From NCBI GenBank assembly GCA_964035795.1, contig OZ038322.1:11734038-11798037 (forward strand): a DNA stretch of 64,000 bases, read 5' to 3'. The DNA is from Pterobdella sp. o SKG-2022. Its lineage: Eukaryota > Annelida > Clitellata > Hirudinida > Piscicolidae. The position numbers were made by a program, and so were the translations under genes. Positions 1-11,610 of the stretch are shown piece after piece. Within the stretch, counting starts at the first letter, position 1. Each line of letters begins with the position of its first letter. A model generated the notes under the pieces. The model made no database searches and was not told the DNA's origin. It saw nothing but the letters and a program-made list of their open reading frames with translations.

Positions 1-240
1 TAGCTTAAAACTCCTCGTCGTTCACTTTTTCTTTATCAATAGAAAATTATAGATATATAAATAGTTTTACTCAAAAATACAAACCCTTTTGTCATATGTT
101 TAACACTAAAAGTACGAAAAATTTTCAATTACTACCGTGTTTCTCTATAGCTTCAATCTGATGTAAGAAAGCATTTTGTTGAGTACATAGTCTTAGTTAA
201 AAAACTTTGTCGAACAGTTTTAAAAACCTCTATCTATTAC

Positions 241-640
241 TAGCTTGCCTTTTGAGCATTGCTAACGACACTTCTAGTTTTTTATTCTGTTCGGGTTTTT
301 TACTTCTGAGAGAGTTGACTTTTCTTTGCTTTAGAATTTCACGTTTTCTTTGGTCAATCTGAATCTTTTCTAATTCATTTCATATTTTTTTAACAGTGTC
401 CATTTAGGTCGTTTTTTCGGGCTTTTTGACGAGCTTGAAAAATCTGTTGCCAAATTTTTCTATTTTTTTCTTTATCTTTTATGCTAACTTCATTAAAAAC
501 TTCTTTTAGAAGTCAATTTTTCAAAATGATAATTATAGGCCTCTTTCTCTTTCTTCTTTTTTCTCTATTTTAGAACAACTTTCATTGAAATGTTTTTTTA
601 TACAGATTTTTTTTTCAATTCTATACTTAATTGGCTCCAT
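241..640 (-). pseudogene. Broken lysine/glutamate-rich coiled-coil ORF
   Basis: Reading the minus strand from an ATG at 640 gives about 35 charged residues (start MEPIKYRIEKK), then an in-frame stop. Protein-like sequence continues in other frames: a stretch with KIWQQIFQARQKARKNDL around 420-490 and another with KREILKQRKVNSLRSKKP around 275-340. At least two and probably three single-base shifts, one in a T-run, would be needed to join them. Composition (K, E, Q, R) suggests a coiled coil. I do not recognise the family. It lies head-to-head with iRhom, whose first identified ATG is 225 bp away. It could be a decayed gene or retrocopy, or a live gene with introns I have not resolved. Confidence 0.35.
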
Positions 641-864
641 GTTTCTGACTTTAATTCTAATAAACAATATCTCAATAATAATACAACGTTTCATAAATTA
701 ATTGTGCAAACTTGATAATTTTACCAAAAAAACTATGAAAAAGTATTGTTTTAAAACAAGAATTAATAAAAGGCTTCAGTAGATAATATTTTGGTGAACT
801 ATTAGTTCACCATAAAAGTAGATAACTTTTAACCACTCTAATCACTTTCGACAAATTATTAAAA

Positions 865-3800
865 ATGAGTGGTGAAAATGTAACACTCAGTCCTGATAGC
901 AAATGGCATCGAATAAGAAAGTAAGATTTTAAAAATCATATTATTTCAATTTATTACTAATAATATTCGTTAATGATTTTTCTCTAGCCACATTAAAGAG
1001 TATATTTAAAAACACTAATAAATTTTATTAAGATACAAGAGCAAGTTTTTGAAAATGTTTCTTGGTTAACGAAAAGCTTTGTATTTTGATAAAATTTATT
1101 AGTGATTCAAATATATTCAATATTCGTTAAATTTTTAGCAATACCCAGCTAATTTATAGATAGTATAAACATAAAAATATTAAAAATTAATTAAAAATAT
1201 TTTTCATTCCGATTTTAATCCTGATTTACAGTTTGGTTCGTAAAAAAAGAATCGATGATGCCAGCAATGTGAGATCAGGAAGCAGTTCAAACAGCAACTG
1301 GGGCTATGTGTACAGGTTTAAATTTTTGTTAACTATTCATATATGATTTTCTGTTTTTTTATTCAATTTCATATAATAACTATTTTTTGCAGAAAAATTA
1401 CTCAGGGTACGAGTAATTTTTTTGGGCTGCAAGAAGACCAGGGCTATATGGATGAAAAATGGAATGCCAGACTGAAGCAGTTATATGGGAAGTCTGGGAT
1501 GTTTGCCTTAAAAGGTTAGCTTAGATTTGTCTAAAATTTCATAAATTTTCAAAGTTCATGGTGTTTCAATCTAGCAATAAAGTAGAATATTTCATGATGA
1601 ATGAATTCATGATCTATTTCTTCATAATGTATGTTATTCAGATCTTTATAGGGTTTGAATAAAATTAGTTTCAAAATTCTCAAAAATTAGTGTGGTTGTT
1701 ATCATCTACTCCATAATCATAATAATAAAAAAAAATGAATTTTTTTAACTGACTTGTTTGGATTAGAGCAAATTATTCATCAAAATTTTTAGCAATTTTA
1801 TTTTTAAAACTTTTTCATAAATATTGTACTTTAGAATCAAATTTGAAAGTTTTTAATCTTAATTGAATATTTTGTAATTCTAACCCATCAACTTCTCAAA
1901 CCTATTTCTTCTTTTGTATGAGTTATTTTTAATGTCCAAACAGTCTCAGGGTGGAATGAAAATACCTATATGTGTTAAATTAGGAATATCTTTTTATAGA
2001 AAGCAATAAGAAGATAATATTACAATAGTTTTTGGCATCTTTTCAATTTCAATATATTTTTTTTAATAATTTGCCTTTATTGATTCAAGTAATTTGAGAT
2101 TTAAAAACATCATTATTTTTTAACATCTATGTATTTAAGTTAAATTTTAAAATTTTAATGCCATCTTGAAAATTTCGTAACTACTTAATTCAAATATTTA
2201 TGAACAAAATTAAGCCTTACCATACAAGGCTGGAAAATTGAAGACTTCTAATAATTAGTTCTGGTTACAGCACGGCTTGTTGATGAGAGATTAGTAAAAG
2301 AAGTGATGATTGGTGATGAAAAACTGGAAGTTTTCCCAGAGTTCTGCTATCTTGGGGATATGTTATCTGCAGGTGGTGGATGTGAGCTTGCTTCAATAAC
2401 ACGTTGTAAATGTGCCTGGGCTAAATTTCGCCAACTTCTTCCACTCTTTGCTAATTGTCATTTATCATTATTGACCAGAGGTCGTGTCTATTCAACCTGC
2501 GTCAGAAGAGCTATGTTACATGCTGCTGAAACATGGCCTGTAACAGTTTCCACATTGAACCGCCTTAGACGAAATGACCTTGCCACGATTTGCTGGATGT
2601 GCAACATCAAACTAATGATAACGTTTGCTCTCACTTCTTTCAAAACTTTGCATTCGGGATGTTGAGTTACTTCTTCGTACAAGCATGATGAGGTGGTTTG
2701 GACATGTAGAGCGTAGCGTGGGTTGGATTTCTCAGGTGCGAAAGTTGGATTTAGATACTTGCAAGAAGCCTGGTAGGCCCAAAAAGACTTGGAATGAACT
2801 CATATTGAATGATAAAAGAAAGCTAGACATGGTTTGTGCGGATCCACTCGATCGCTCTGAATGGAAAAGCCGACTTCGAGATAGAACTTTCAAAAAGCCC
2901 AACCCCTGGTAAAAGAAAACGGGCTATAAAAAGGATTTGATTGATTGATCATAATTGAAGTAAAAACTCAATGAAGATTCAATAAACCATCAGAATTTCA
3001 CCGTGGCAATCATTAATTATTCCAAATATTGTTTTGATGGTTGACGTTGAAGTTCATCTGACTTATCGCCAATAGATTACAGCTTGCTTTTTTCTTATAA
3101 CTTGAATAACAGTAGACTCCAGAAGCAGATATTGAAAAATTGATATTTTGGTATCGTTGTCGTTTGGCTTTGCCGAAAATTTTAATTGACCACGGCATGC
3201 GAACCATTAGGAAACGGCGGGTTTTGAATTCGATAATTTAGACGTTAGCTCGGGCAGCTCTTATTTAAAACTTTGTTTCAAATAATCTAGTTATATCACA
3301 GCACCCACAAAAATATAACCTAATGGATAAGAATGAATCAAAATTCCCTTAAAAATCTTAGTTGAGTTTCTAGTTTATTTTTTCAAAAATAAAATTTTTA
3401 AGGATACAAATTTATTTGAAAACTAAAATTTCCGAATAATCATAGTTCATTAGTTAAGTAATACTTTAAGTGTGTGTATACGAATTAGATTCAAATAATA
3501 AGAGACAAATTGAAAGAATTGAATTGATCCATAAGATACGAAAGATGGAGAGATGGAGATGGACAATGTTGATGGTGCCTTATTCCTTCCAAGCAGGTTT
3601 CAGTGCATCCTTTTGACCATTTATACATGCGCCTTTGATAGCTCCTTAAACTATGCTTAATGGAAGCGTGTGTAAAACGATGATAATTCAATGGAAGAGT
3701 GTTTAAATTTGTTTTCGGGCTTTGTTGATTTTTTAATAAAGAAATTTATTACCTTTTAGTTTTTTTAAATAATATTTTTCAAAATTTTAACGATGTACAT

Positions 3801-6800
3801 AGCATGAGTACGGATGACTTTTGCAGAGAAAGAGGAATGAAGCCAAAAAGAAGCGTCTTTTCATCCACTTATGCTTACATAAAGGGTGACAAGGTATGTA
3901 ATAAACCAGTCAATATTTTTACTTTCTATTTCATATTAGTGATATTGGATCTTTTGATTAAAATGCGTTTTCAACGTTTAAATGTTACCTTGGAATGATA
4001 CTTTTCTTTAAAGAAAGTTTTGTGTGCTTGAATTAATAATCGAATATAATAAATCTGAAAACTCATTGAATTGAAAATGAAATGATCAGAGAAGCCTGTC
4101 GAATCGGAGTTACACCCTGGCAGACATAGTTGGTTTTTCATGCTTCAAGTCATCCATTGATTTTCATATACAATTAATCACTATGAACATTACAATGAAA
4201 AGTATATAGTTTGTAGTCCAACCATGCTAGCATGGAACAAATCTAAAACAATGATAATTATGATGATGATTACTAAACATCAGGAGCTCTTAGGAGTCAG
4301 TCTGATTAAACATGACGAGAGTCAATGAAATAATACATTAAACTCTTATGACACCTCAGTGATTCCGTTTTGAAATTTTTGTTAATTCACAAAAAAACTA
4401 AGCCATTAGTATAATATACGCGTACAAATAGCCAATTTATTATTTCGCGATACAATTGGCATATGAAACGGACAGAATCGGACCCGCATGGAGGAGAGGT
4501 ACAAGCCCAGACCTATAGAACAATCTCGTTTCTTTGATGATGCCACGTCCACTGGTGGAGCTGTCACCATCCCGTCCACCAACTTCACCACTTTCAGAAC
4601 CAAGTATTTATTGTTTTCATTTTAAACGAAGCTTTTCATGCTCTACACCCCACTACTTGTCTAGACTTTATTATTTATTATATAGTTATCATGATCAAGC
4701 CACAATATATTCAATAAGCCTGATGGCGAACGTATTACAAACGTCAAAAATACCATTTATTAAGAACTTGTGAGTAATCAGTCATTAATAATAAAATCCT
4801 AAGATTAAAATTATAAAAAAAATTCTTCAAGAATGACCCATTAACACCACGCACACTGATTGACATAATTCTCACGACCAGCCTACCAAACGGCTTGAGT
4901 GTCAGGAGACAGAGAGTGATGGCTGACTATGATGAAGTAGATGCTGGTCCGGTTGTCAGGCGAGTCATGCTTACACCTTCTGTATTAATCATCAGCATTC
5001 ATATCAATGTGTTATAAGCAGTTTGAATGTAAGAAATATATATTGGGCTTTCAGTTTCAAATAATGATGGCATTTTTGAAGTTTAATATATCAAGTGCGA
5101 CACACAAGTGCTGCTGCGATTAAAATCGATAATGTGAAATTAATTATTTAAAATAAAATAAATAAGTGAAAACAATAACTGATTTTTGTTATACTAATGT
5201 AATTTCGATATATAATAATACTTGAAAATGTTACGTTGATAACGAAAAGCTTCGTATCTTAATAAACTAACTAGTTTTTTTAAATAATACTAATGTAACT
5301 TCCTATCTTTAATGCTATTGATTTGTCACTTTAGGGATGATATCGCGCACTATTCAACTTAATTGCAACCGCTGGTGGTTATGATGCTCAAATGATTTTG
5401 CAGTGAAGGCATAGATGGGTCTATGTTGAAGGAGTTGGTGGACAACAGCAACAGGGGTAGAGAGGTGATTTAGTATTCCATTACTTTAATACATGTTTGA
5501 CTATAGTGGTATGAACTTCAATCACTAAACTGAAGATCGGATGCACTAATACTAAACTTCAGAATTTTAAAAACCAATATTAAAAGTATAATCATTAAAA
5601 TATTTTGTGGGACTTTATCAGGGAATAATCTCTTGAAACTTTGAAATTTTTCTTCAAACAGCATTTAAGCTCGCTCAATCCATTAATATAGAAAACGAGT
5701 TTTAAAAAGTTTCCATTTTGTAGGGAATATATATAAAAATTACTATTTTAAAAAATATATACGATGTTTCTAAAAAACAACAAAACGACATGAAAATAAT
5801 TGGTTCTGGGCCTGACGTTAAAAGGCACTTGCTTAGCGCCCTAGCGTTTAGGCCTGCTAGCTGATGTGGCTATTACCATTTAAAACGACCCTTCCCTCTC
5901 CTCTAGTAATCCTTTAAAGTAACTAATTTTATCTAATCAAAATAATTTTTTTGCCAGATCCCACACTGACTGTTTTATCAGTCTGTTCGCATCAGACTAG
6001 ATTCCTAAGACAATTTTTTTATAAGCAAAGAAAATATTCTAAAACCAACATTAAGAACTTGATGATGAAGATAGGTTACGTTCTTAACCTACACAGTGCA
6101 ACATGGGGATAAAAAGCATGGAAATAAAAAATCTTTAACAAATCTACTCTTTTGAACGACCATTTGAATTAATTACAATTTGAACGACAGATAGGCACGG
6201 GTGGTTGGGTGGGGAAATACCTTTTGAACATAGAGAAAGACCACTCGAAGATTGACTCGACCACTTCTAAGCAACTGCTTATGCAGCGGGATAATCTACA
6301 TCGGTGTGGTGGTGGTTGTGGGTGTGACACGAGCCTCTTGTTTCAATTTCGATTGCTGCAATGCTTTAGATAGCCGTGATGTTATCGATGACTGTTTTTG
6401 TAACCATGCAACAGTTCAAAATGTATAAATTAAATTGGTTGTGTATATGTATGATATATATTTTAAGATTTTCAGGTAGTAATGATGATAGTGTTAACGC
6501 TAATGACATAGGAATTCTAATTCACCATTAAAAAATTGGACATTTATCATTAATAAATTTAAAAAAAATTTTTCAATTTTGAAAAAAATGAGAAGATAAA
6601 GATATTTATTTAACAAACCATCATCATTAACCAATCGTCCCAACCCACAGCCCCTACTTCACATACTGGGTAACCTTCGTGCAACTTGTGTGCTACATCG
6701 TATCTGTGAGCGTGTATGGATTTGCTCCCATAGGCTTCCATGAAACTGAAATCAAAGCTGAGGTATTTGTTTGTTTTTGATTCAGTAAAGTTGCCTTATA

Positions 6801-9800
6801 TGAAGACAAACAATGAGACTGAGACGTAAAGCTCTTACTTTGAGCAGGAACCAAGGGTTCTTTTCAGTTGAATATTCATGATTGCTAAGATACAAATTTG
6901 CTCTATGTTTGAGATTTGATGGTTTTTATGTTAGCTTCAATATCGAATGGGCATATTTAAACAGGTTTTTTCATCAAAAATGTATGTGGAGCTGTTACGA
7001 CATAATGAGAAGGACAACTTTTGGATCGGCCCCAGACAGGTAAATGCTTCCCATAATATCAACCTTCTTAATAAAAATTTTTCACAATTGAAATCAATGC
7101 AAACACTTTCTATAAACTAGTTCAAACTAACATTTATATGCCTTGTTGCTTCATATATTCAACACTACTTCAATGTAAAAACAACTCTACCATACCACCT
7201 TTATAGCATCACAAACCACCTATGAAACAGGCTGATCTCATACACCTGGGAGCCAAATACTCACCATGTATGCGTAAGGACAGAAACGTGGAAGAGGCTA
7301 TCTTGGCTGACAGGGTTCGAGAGAACCAAACTGCTTGCTGCATCATGAATGATGGTGCTGGTTGTGTGCAGACCAGCAAGGCTCAGTGCTCTGTGCGTCC
7401 TAGATTATCATATGGTGTTTGTTAGTGTAGTGCAACAGTATAAGCTGAGATGGTCATTGAAATAATTTTATTTAATATGCATAAATCTCTTAAAAAATGT
7501 TTTCTCAATCTATAACTAAAAAATTTATTTAAAGTTCATAGCAAAAAATTTCTAAAAATCAGTCGATTCTATCAACTTGGCATGAGAACAAGGTGTGTGG
7601 CCAGGATCCCAAGTAATTTTCCCTTATGTACTTCAATCCAAATACTTTTTTATCATCATGATAATATTATTTTCAATGATGATACTGGGTTTTATGGCTT
7701 TGTTATAATGCCATTGTTACGTTGTATCAGTCCCTTTGGTCAAGAAACTATTAACTTGACACCTCTTTAATCAAACTCGTTATTGAACGGTATAAAGCTT
7801 AATCATACTAATAAAGACTAACGTTGAGTAAATGTCCATGTTACTAAACTGGAAATTTATTAGGTCATTCACATCTATCCTTTTACAATAGTTTCTGTTA
7901 AGGTGGTTGTGACGCCATGTTTTCATTTATACTAATTACCTGATGAGAGTATCCCAAGGATACCAAAAGGCTAATGATAAACAATTTGAAACTGATTAAT
8001 TTTGTTGCCAGTAAACATTTGCTAATAACATAATGGGTGTTAATAACCACTCCACACAGCTACTGCCTGGCGCCTGCTTCAGATGGACCTTTCAAATGGC
8101 CCACCTCTATCGTTGACTGGCCTGTTAGACTTATTTTATTTAAAGTTTTGATACTTCAATTCATTTTCAGAGGCTGGGGAGAGGGTTGTTGGTCCATTAG
8201 TTGAAGAGTTTTATTTATAGTTTTTTAATATTATCCTTCATCATTTTTGAATGTTTAATATTTCATTTTTTTTATTTATCATTAAATAATATAGGTGATA
8301 AAATTTTTTCATTTTATTCGATGATTCCAGTCAGATTTACCTCTAAGCACACTAATCTACTTGTGCACAGATATGCACCAAAACCTCAAATCTGAGCAAG
8401 AGAGGGCCTTCTCATATGAAATGTCAACAGGCAGGCAAGGTTGGTGTACAGCTCATTGTAGTACCAATATTCTTTTCTTATGATTTTAATATCATTGAAA
8501 TTATTTTTATCGTTGTTTTTTTTATTTTATATTATTATAAATTACTATTTAAGTAGATTTCACATTTGTCAATTTGACTACTTACTAACCACATCACCAT
8601 CAACACCTTACTCTTTAGCCGTGCTGCATGGGCACTCAAGGGGAGTGTCGTGTGGCGACCAGAGAGGAGTGTGAGTTCTGGAAGGGGGTGTTCCACGATG
8701 AAGCCGCACTCTGCTCACAGGTTTTTTTCGTTATTTTGTATCGTTATGTATTTTTTTATGCTGTTGCTTCGTTCTATTAGTCACATGAAGATGTAAGTTT
8801 GTCTTACGAAAAGCTTCGTGAATTTAAAAAAATAAATACTTTGTTTTTTTTTCGTACGATTTTATTCTATTATCATTTTACCCTTTCTTTGTGTTGTTTA
8901 AAATCATTATTTATCGTTGTGTTAATTTTGTCATGACAATCAAAATTTTTTTACAGAAATAACTAAAATACTGAATTTATATATCATTACGTTTTATTCA
9001 TTCTACCTGGATACAATTGTTTCACTGAAATAAGTACTTCAAACGAACCCAGGTGTCGTGTATGGACAAGACTTGTGGCATGCTTCCTTTTTGGAACCCG
9101 GATACTCCCGACCAGTTCTATAGACTGTGGATCTCCCTCTTTGTACATGCTGGGTCAGATGCTTTTGAAGATTTTAGAGGAGAAATTTATAATGAAAATC
9201 TTATGAATAATTAACTTCTGTATTTAAAATTGATTTCGTTTTGAAGGTTCATGTTTTATTTATGTTAGCGTGGTGAAATATTCTTAAAATGTTCCATTGG
9301 ACTTCACCGCAGACTGATTCAGCTGCTGATAACCATCTTCTTCCAGTTCGTTTTGATGAGAGATGTGGAGAAGTTGTTAGGGTGGTTAAGAGTGTCAATG
9401 ATATACATCTTGAGTGGAGTCGTGGGCAGTCTGGCATCGGCCATTTTTGTGCCTTATCACGTCGAGGTGGTATCTATTGGTACTGCATTTTAAACTATAA
9501 AACGTACCACTTTTGGATAGTTTTTTTTTTAATTCGAGTAACAGGTGACTTCGCAGAGTTTTTGGTATTAAATTCTTCATATATTATGGGTAGAGACGGG
9601 GATACCTAAATAAATTTATATAGTTTATTTAGATTTTCAGTTTAAGCATGTATATTTGTTTTAACATCAGTCTTTTTCATTATATACAAGTATTCTAGTT
9701 ATATGTTAATTTCATATATAAATATTATTTATGACAGGCTGGACCTTCAGGTTCACAGTTCGGTATTTTCTCCTGTTTGTTCGTTGAACTGATAAGCACA

Positions 9801-10166
9801 TGGCCCATCATAAGACATCCTCATCTCACCCTCATCAAGCTTATACTTCTACTCGTGCTTCTTCTCGTCATAGGTCTTTTACCCATGATCGATAACTATG
9901 CTCATTTGTTCGGCTTTATTTACGGTTTCTTGTTGTCGTTTTCATTAATGCCACATGTAAATTTTGGTTTGAAAGATAAGAGAATCAAAAGCATAGCGGT
10001 TGTATGCAGTTTTATATGTAGTTTGTTGATCTTATTGATTCTGACCCTCTTGTTCTACGTAATCCCCATCTACCACTGTCCCAACTGCATGTACTTTAGT
10101 TGCATTCCCTTCACTGAGGGTTTCTGTGATACGATGGAGGTGAAGATTCGCAGACCCGTGCTATAA
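865..10166 (+). CDS. iRhom: Inactive rhomboid protein (iRhom, RHBDF1/2 type)
   Basis: Polytopic ER/Golgi protein; the family binds ADAM17 and EGF-like ligands and controls their export. Exons: 865-920, 1232-1315, 1393-1514, 3803-3893, 4476-4603, 4832-4959, 5404-5464, 6191-6303, 6651-6762, 6965-7039, 7207-7392, 7563-7612, 8060-8123, 8371-8439, 8619-8720, 9053-9153, about 9269-9469, 9738-10166 (TAA). About 720 codons; human paralogues have about 855. Exon 3 carries the N-terminal iRhom box ([18 protein letters not shown]). TM1 is in 6651-6762 ([12 protein letters not shown], then YGFAPIGF). The Cys-rich iRhom homology domain fills 6965-9153 ([45 protein letters not shown]). The rhomboid core is in the last two exons ([22 protein letters not shown]) and the protein ends in the usual Cys-rich tail ([18 protein letters not shown]). 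Junctions 1514/3803, 4603/4832 and 9153/9269 do not match in phase and may hide small exons. The true start could lie upstream. Confidence 0.93.
1035..1115 (+). repeat. Dispersed hammerhead-like element, copy 1 (degenerate)
   Basis: Contains TTGAAAATG, a weak P2 region, then AACGAAAAGCTTTGT and a downstream TTTATTAGTGATT. Same order of blocks as the copies at 5215, 8781, 47435, 54343 and 59607. It lies in an iRhom intron. Confidence 0.45.
2265..2950 (+). mobile_element. LINE 3' end (non-LTR reverse transcriptase C-terminus), broken
   Basis: Two overlapping reading frames (2303-2665 and 2625-2914) read as the post-catalytic end of a LINE reverse transcriptase: [15 protein letters not shown], an [20 protein letters not shown] block, then [10 protein letters not shown] and [10 protein letters not shown], ending at a stop near 2914. 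The frame change near 2640 marks a frameshift, so the copy is dead. A short TTGATTGATTGATC tail follows near 2940, as in LINE clades that end in short repeats. It sits in sense orientation in the iRhom intron 1515-3802. The catalytic part is absent (5' truncation). Confidence 0.85.
5215..5285 (+). repeat. Dispersed hammerhead-like element, copy 2
   Basis: CTTGAAAATG, a GTTA/TAAC stem around CGTTGA, GAAAAGCTTCGT, then AATAAACTAACTAGT. Copy in an iRhom intron; see the finding on the family. Confidence 0.55.
8781..8855 (+). repeat. Dispersed hammerhead-like element, copy 3
   Basis: TCACATGAAGAT followed by a perfect GTAAG/CTTAC stem (8793-8797 with 8803-8807, loop TTTGT), then GAAAAGCTTCGTG and an A-rich AAATAAATACTTTG. 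This copy keeps a TGAAGA box directly before the stem, closest of all copies to the hammerhead box 1. In an iRhom intron. Confidence 0.6.
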
Positions 10167-11610
10167 CTCACTAATTTTTATATATTTATTAATGCTCCAA
10201 GCTCGAGTTTCAATCATGTTTAAAGCCTAGTGAAAGGAGTTTTGAATATTGTTTTTAACCGCTAGTGTGTTTACTAAATTTCAAATCATAATTTTCTATG
10301 CAACTTTTTTATGGCATTTTTTAATTCTATTGTGCTCATTCATTTTCACTTTAACATCTTTCTTGCTTCCGTTAACATTTACATGATAATTACTGAAATT
10401 CTTTTTATTCCTGATTGTTTATATATGTAGGTTCATCATCGTTTATCGTCTCTAAAATCTCTTTCGTGGGGTTTGACGTAGATGAACTTTTTATAAGTTT
10501 TTATTCCGCAAAAAACGAAATTACCATTTTAACATTATGCAAACTCGTTAAAAGTTTGAAATTTTAAAAAAATTATTTAACAACTTTAAACATCACAATC
10601 AGTGTAGATATTTTAATTAAAAGTATACCGTTTAAGGGCTTTCAAAAAACCAATCTTCAATAGTTACCATTCATCATATGCAAAGTTAATTCATTTAAAT
10701 AGATTGTTATAACATGTTTACACTGATATTGATTTTCATCGCTTATTGGCCAAATCAAGTGTTATTACATACAACGAAATTGATCATATTTTCAACGTGT
10801 TACTTTTTGTAATAATTTTATTTTTAATAAATATTATTTATTGAAAAAGTTAAGCTATTTTCGTTTTATAAAACAGGTTTTCAAAAGTCAGGGCGTCTCA
10901 AATCGTGACTACTTATTAGCTTATACTGCTGTATATGTCTAAGTAACTGTGATTGTCAGCAAACTACCTAGGTTATTAATACTGCTATAGTGTAATTTAT
11001 AAATGTCATTTGTTTGACAAAAAATTTTAGACTGTCAGTCCGAGCTATAAAACAACTTGAAATTATCGATCTTTATACTCTCCGTTTTCACACTTGGACA
11101 GTTTGCATTGCCGTTGCCAAAAACTGATCATCGGTCAAACCAATAAAAATAATAGCGAAACATCATTTTGTCAATTCCTGCTACTGAAAGCTATTTTTAT
11201 CCAGATTATAGCAGAAAAGCAGTCTTGAATTGATGAAGCGCAAAGTAGTGCCCAGGACTACGCAATGGGGTTTCAGTTGCACAAATTGAAAGGGCACTTT
11301 TTATGTGAGCAACTTTAAAATGACGACATAGTTTTAAAATGAACCACTAAAAATTAATTCTATTTATATTTATTATCAACAGTAATTTTAAGACCCTCCT
11401 TTTTGAAAACTTAATTCAAAACGTTAAGAACGTCTCAAAAGTATCGAAACATGATAAACTACTGATTCATGTGAGAATAAAAAATTTATGTGGTCTGATG
11501 TCGATTTACAATTTAACAATAATTAATAATCTATACAACTACAAGAATAATTATTTTGACTGCAACATTGAAGTAATTACAATACCAAGGCTCAACTACC
11601 AAAAAAATGG
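10167..11610. other. Intergenic spacer between convergent iRhom and BARD1
   Basis: About 1.4 kb separate the iRhom stop (+) from the BARD1 stop (-). The stretch is AT-rich and must contain both 3' UTRs. I see no coding exon, RNA gene or mobile element that I can support here. Confidence 0.6.

Noticed and set aside
9289..9609. 106-codon plus-strand frame starting [10 protein letters not shown]
   Set aside because: It is a shifted frame over the iRhom exon; the correct frame reads [13 protein letters not shown] to [10 protein letters not shown].
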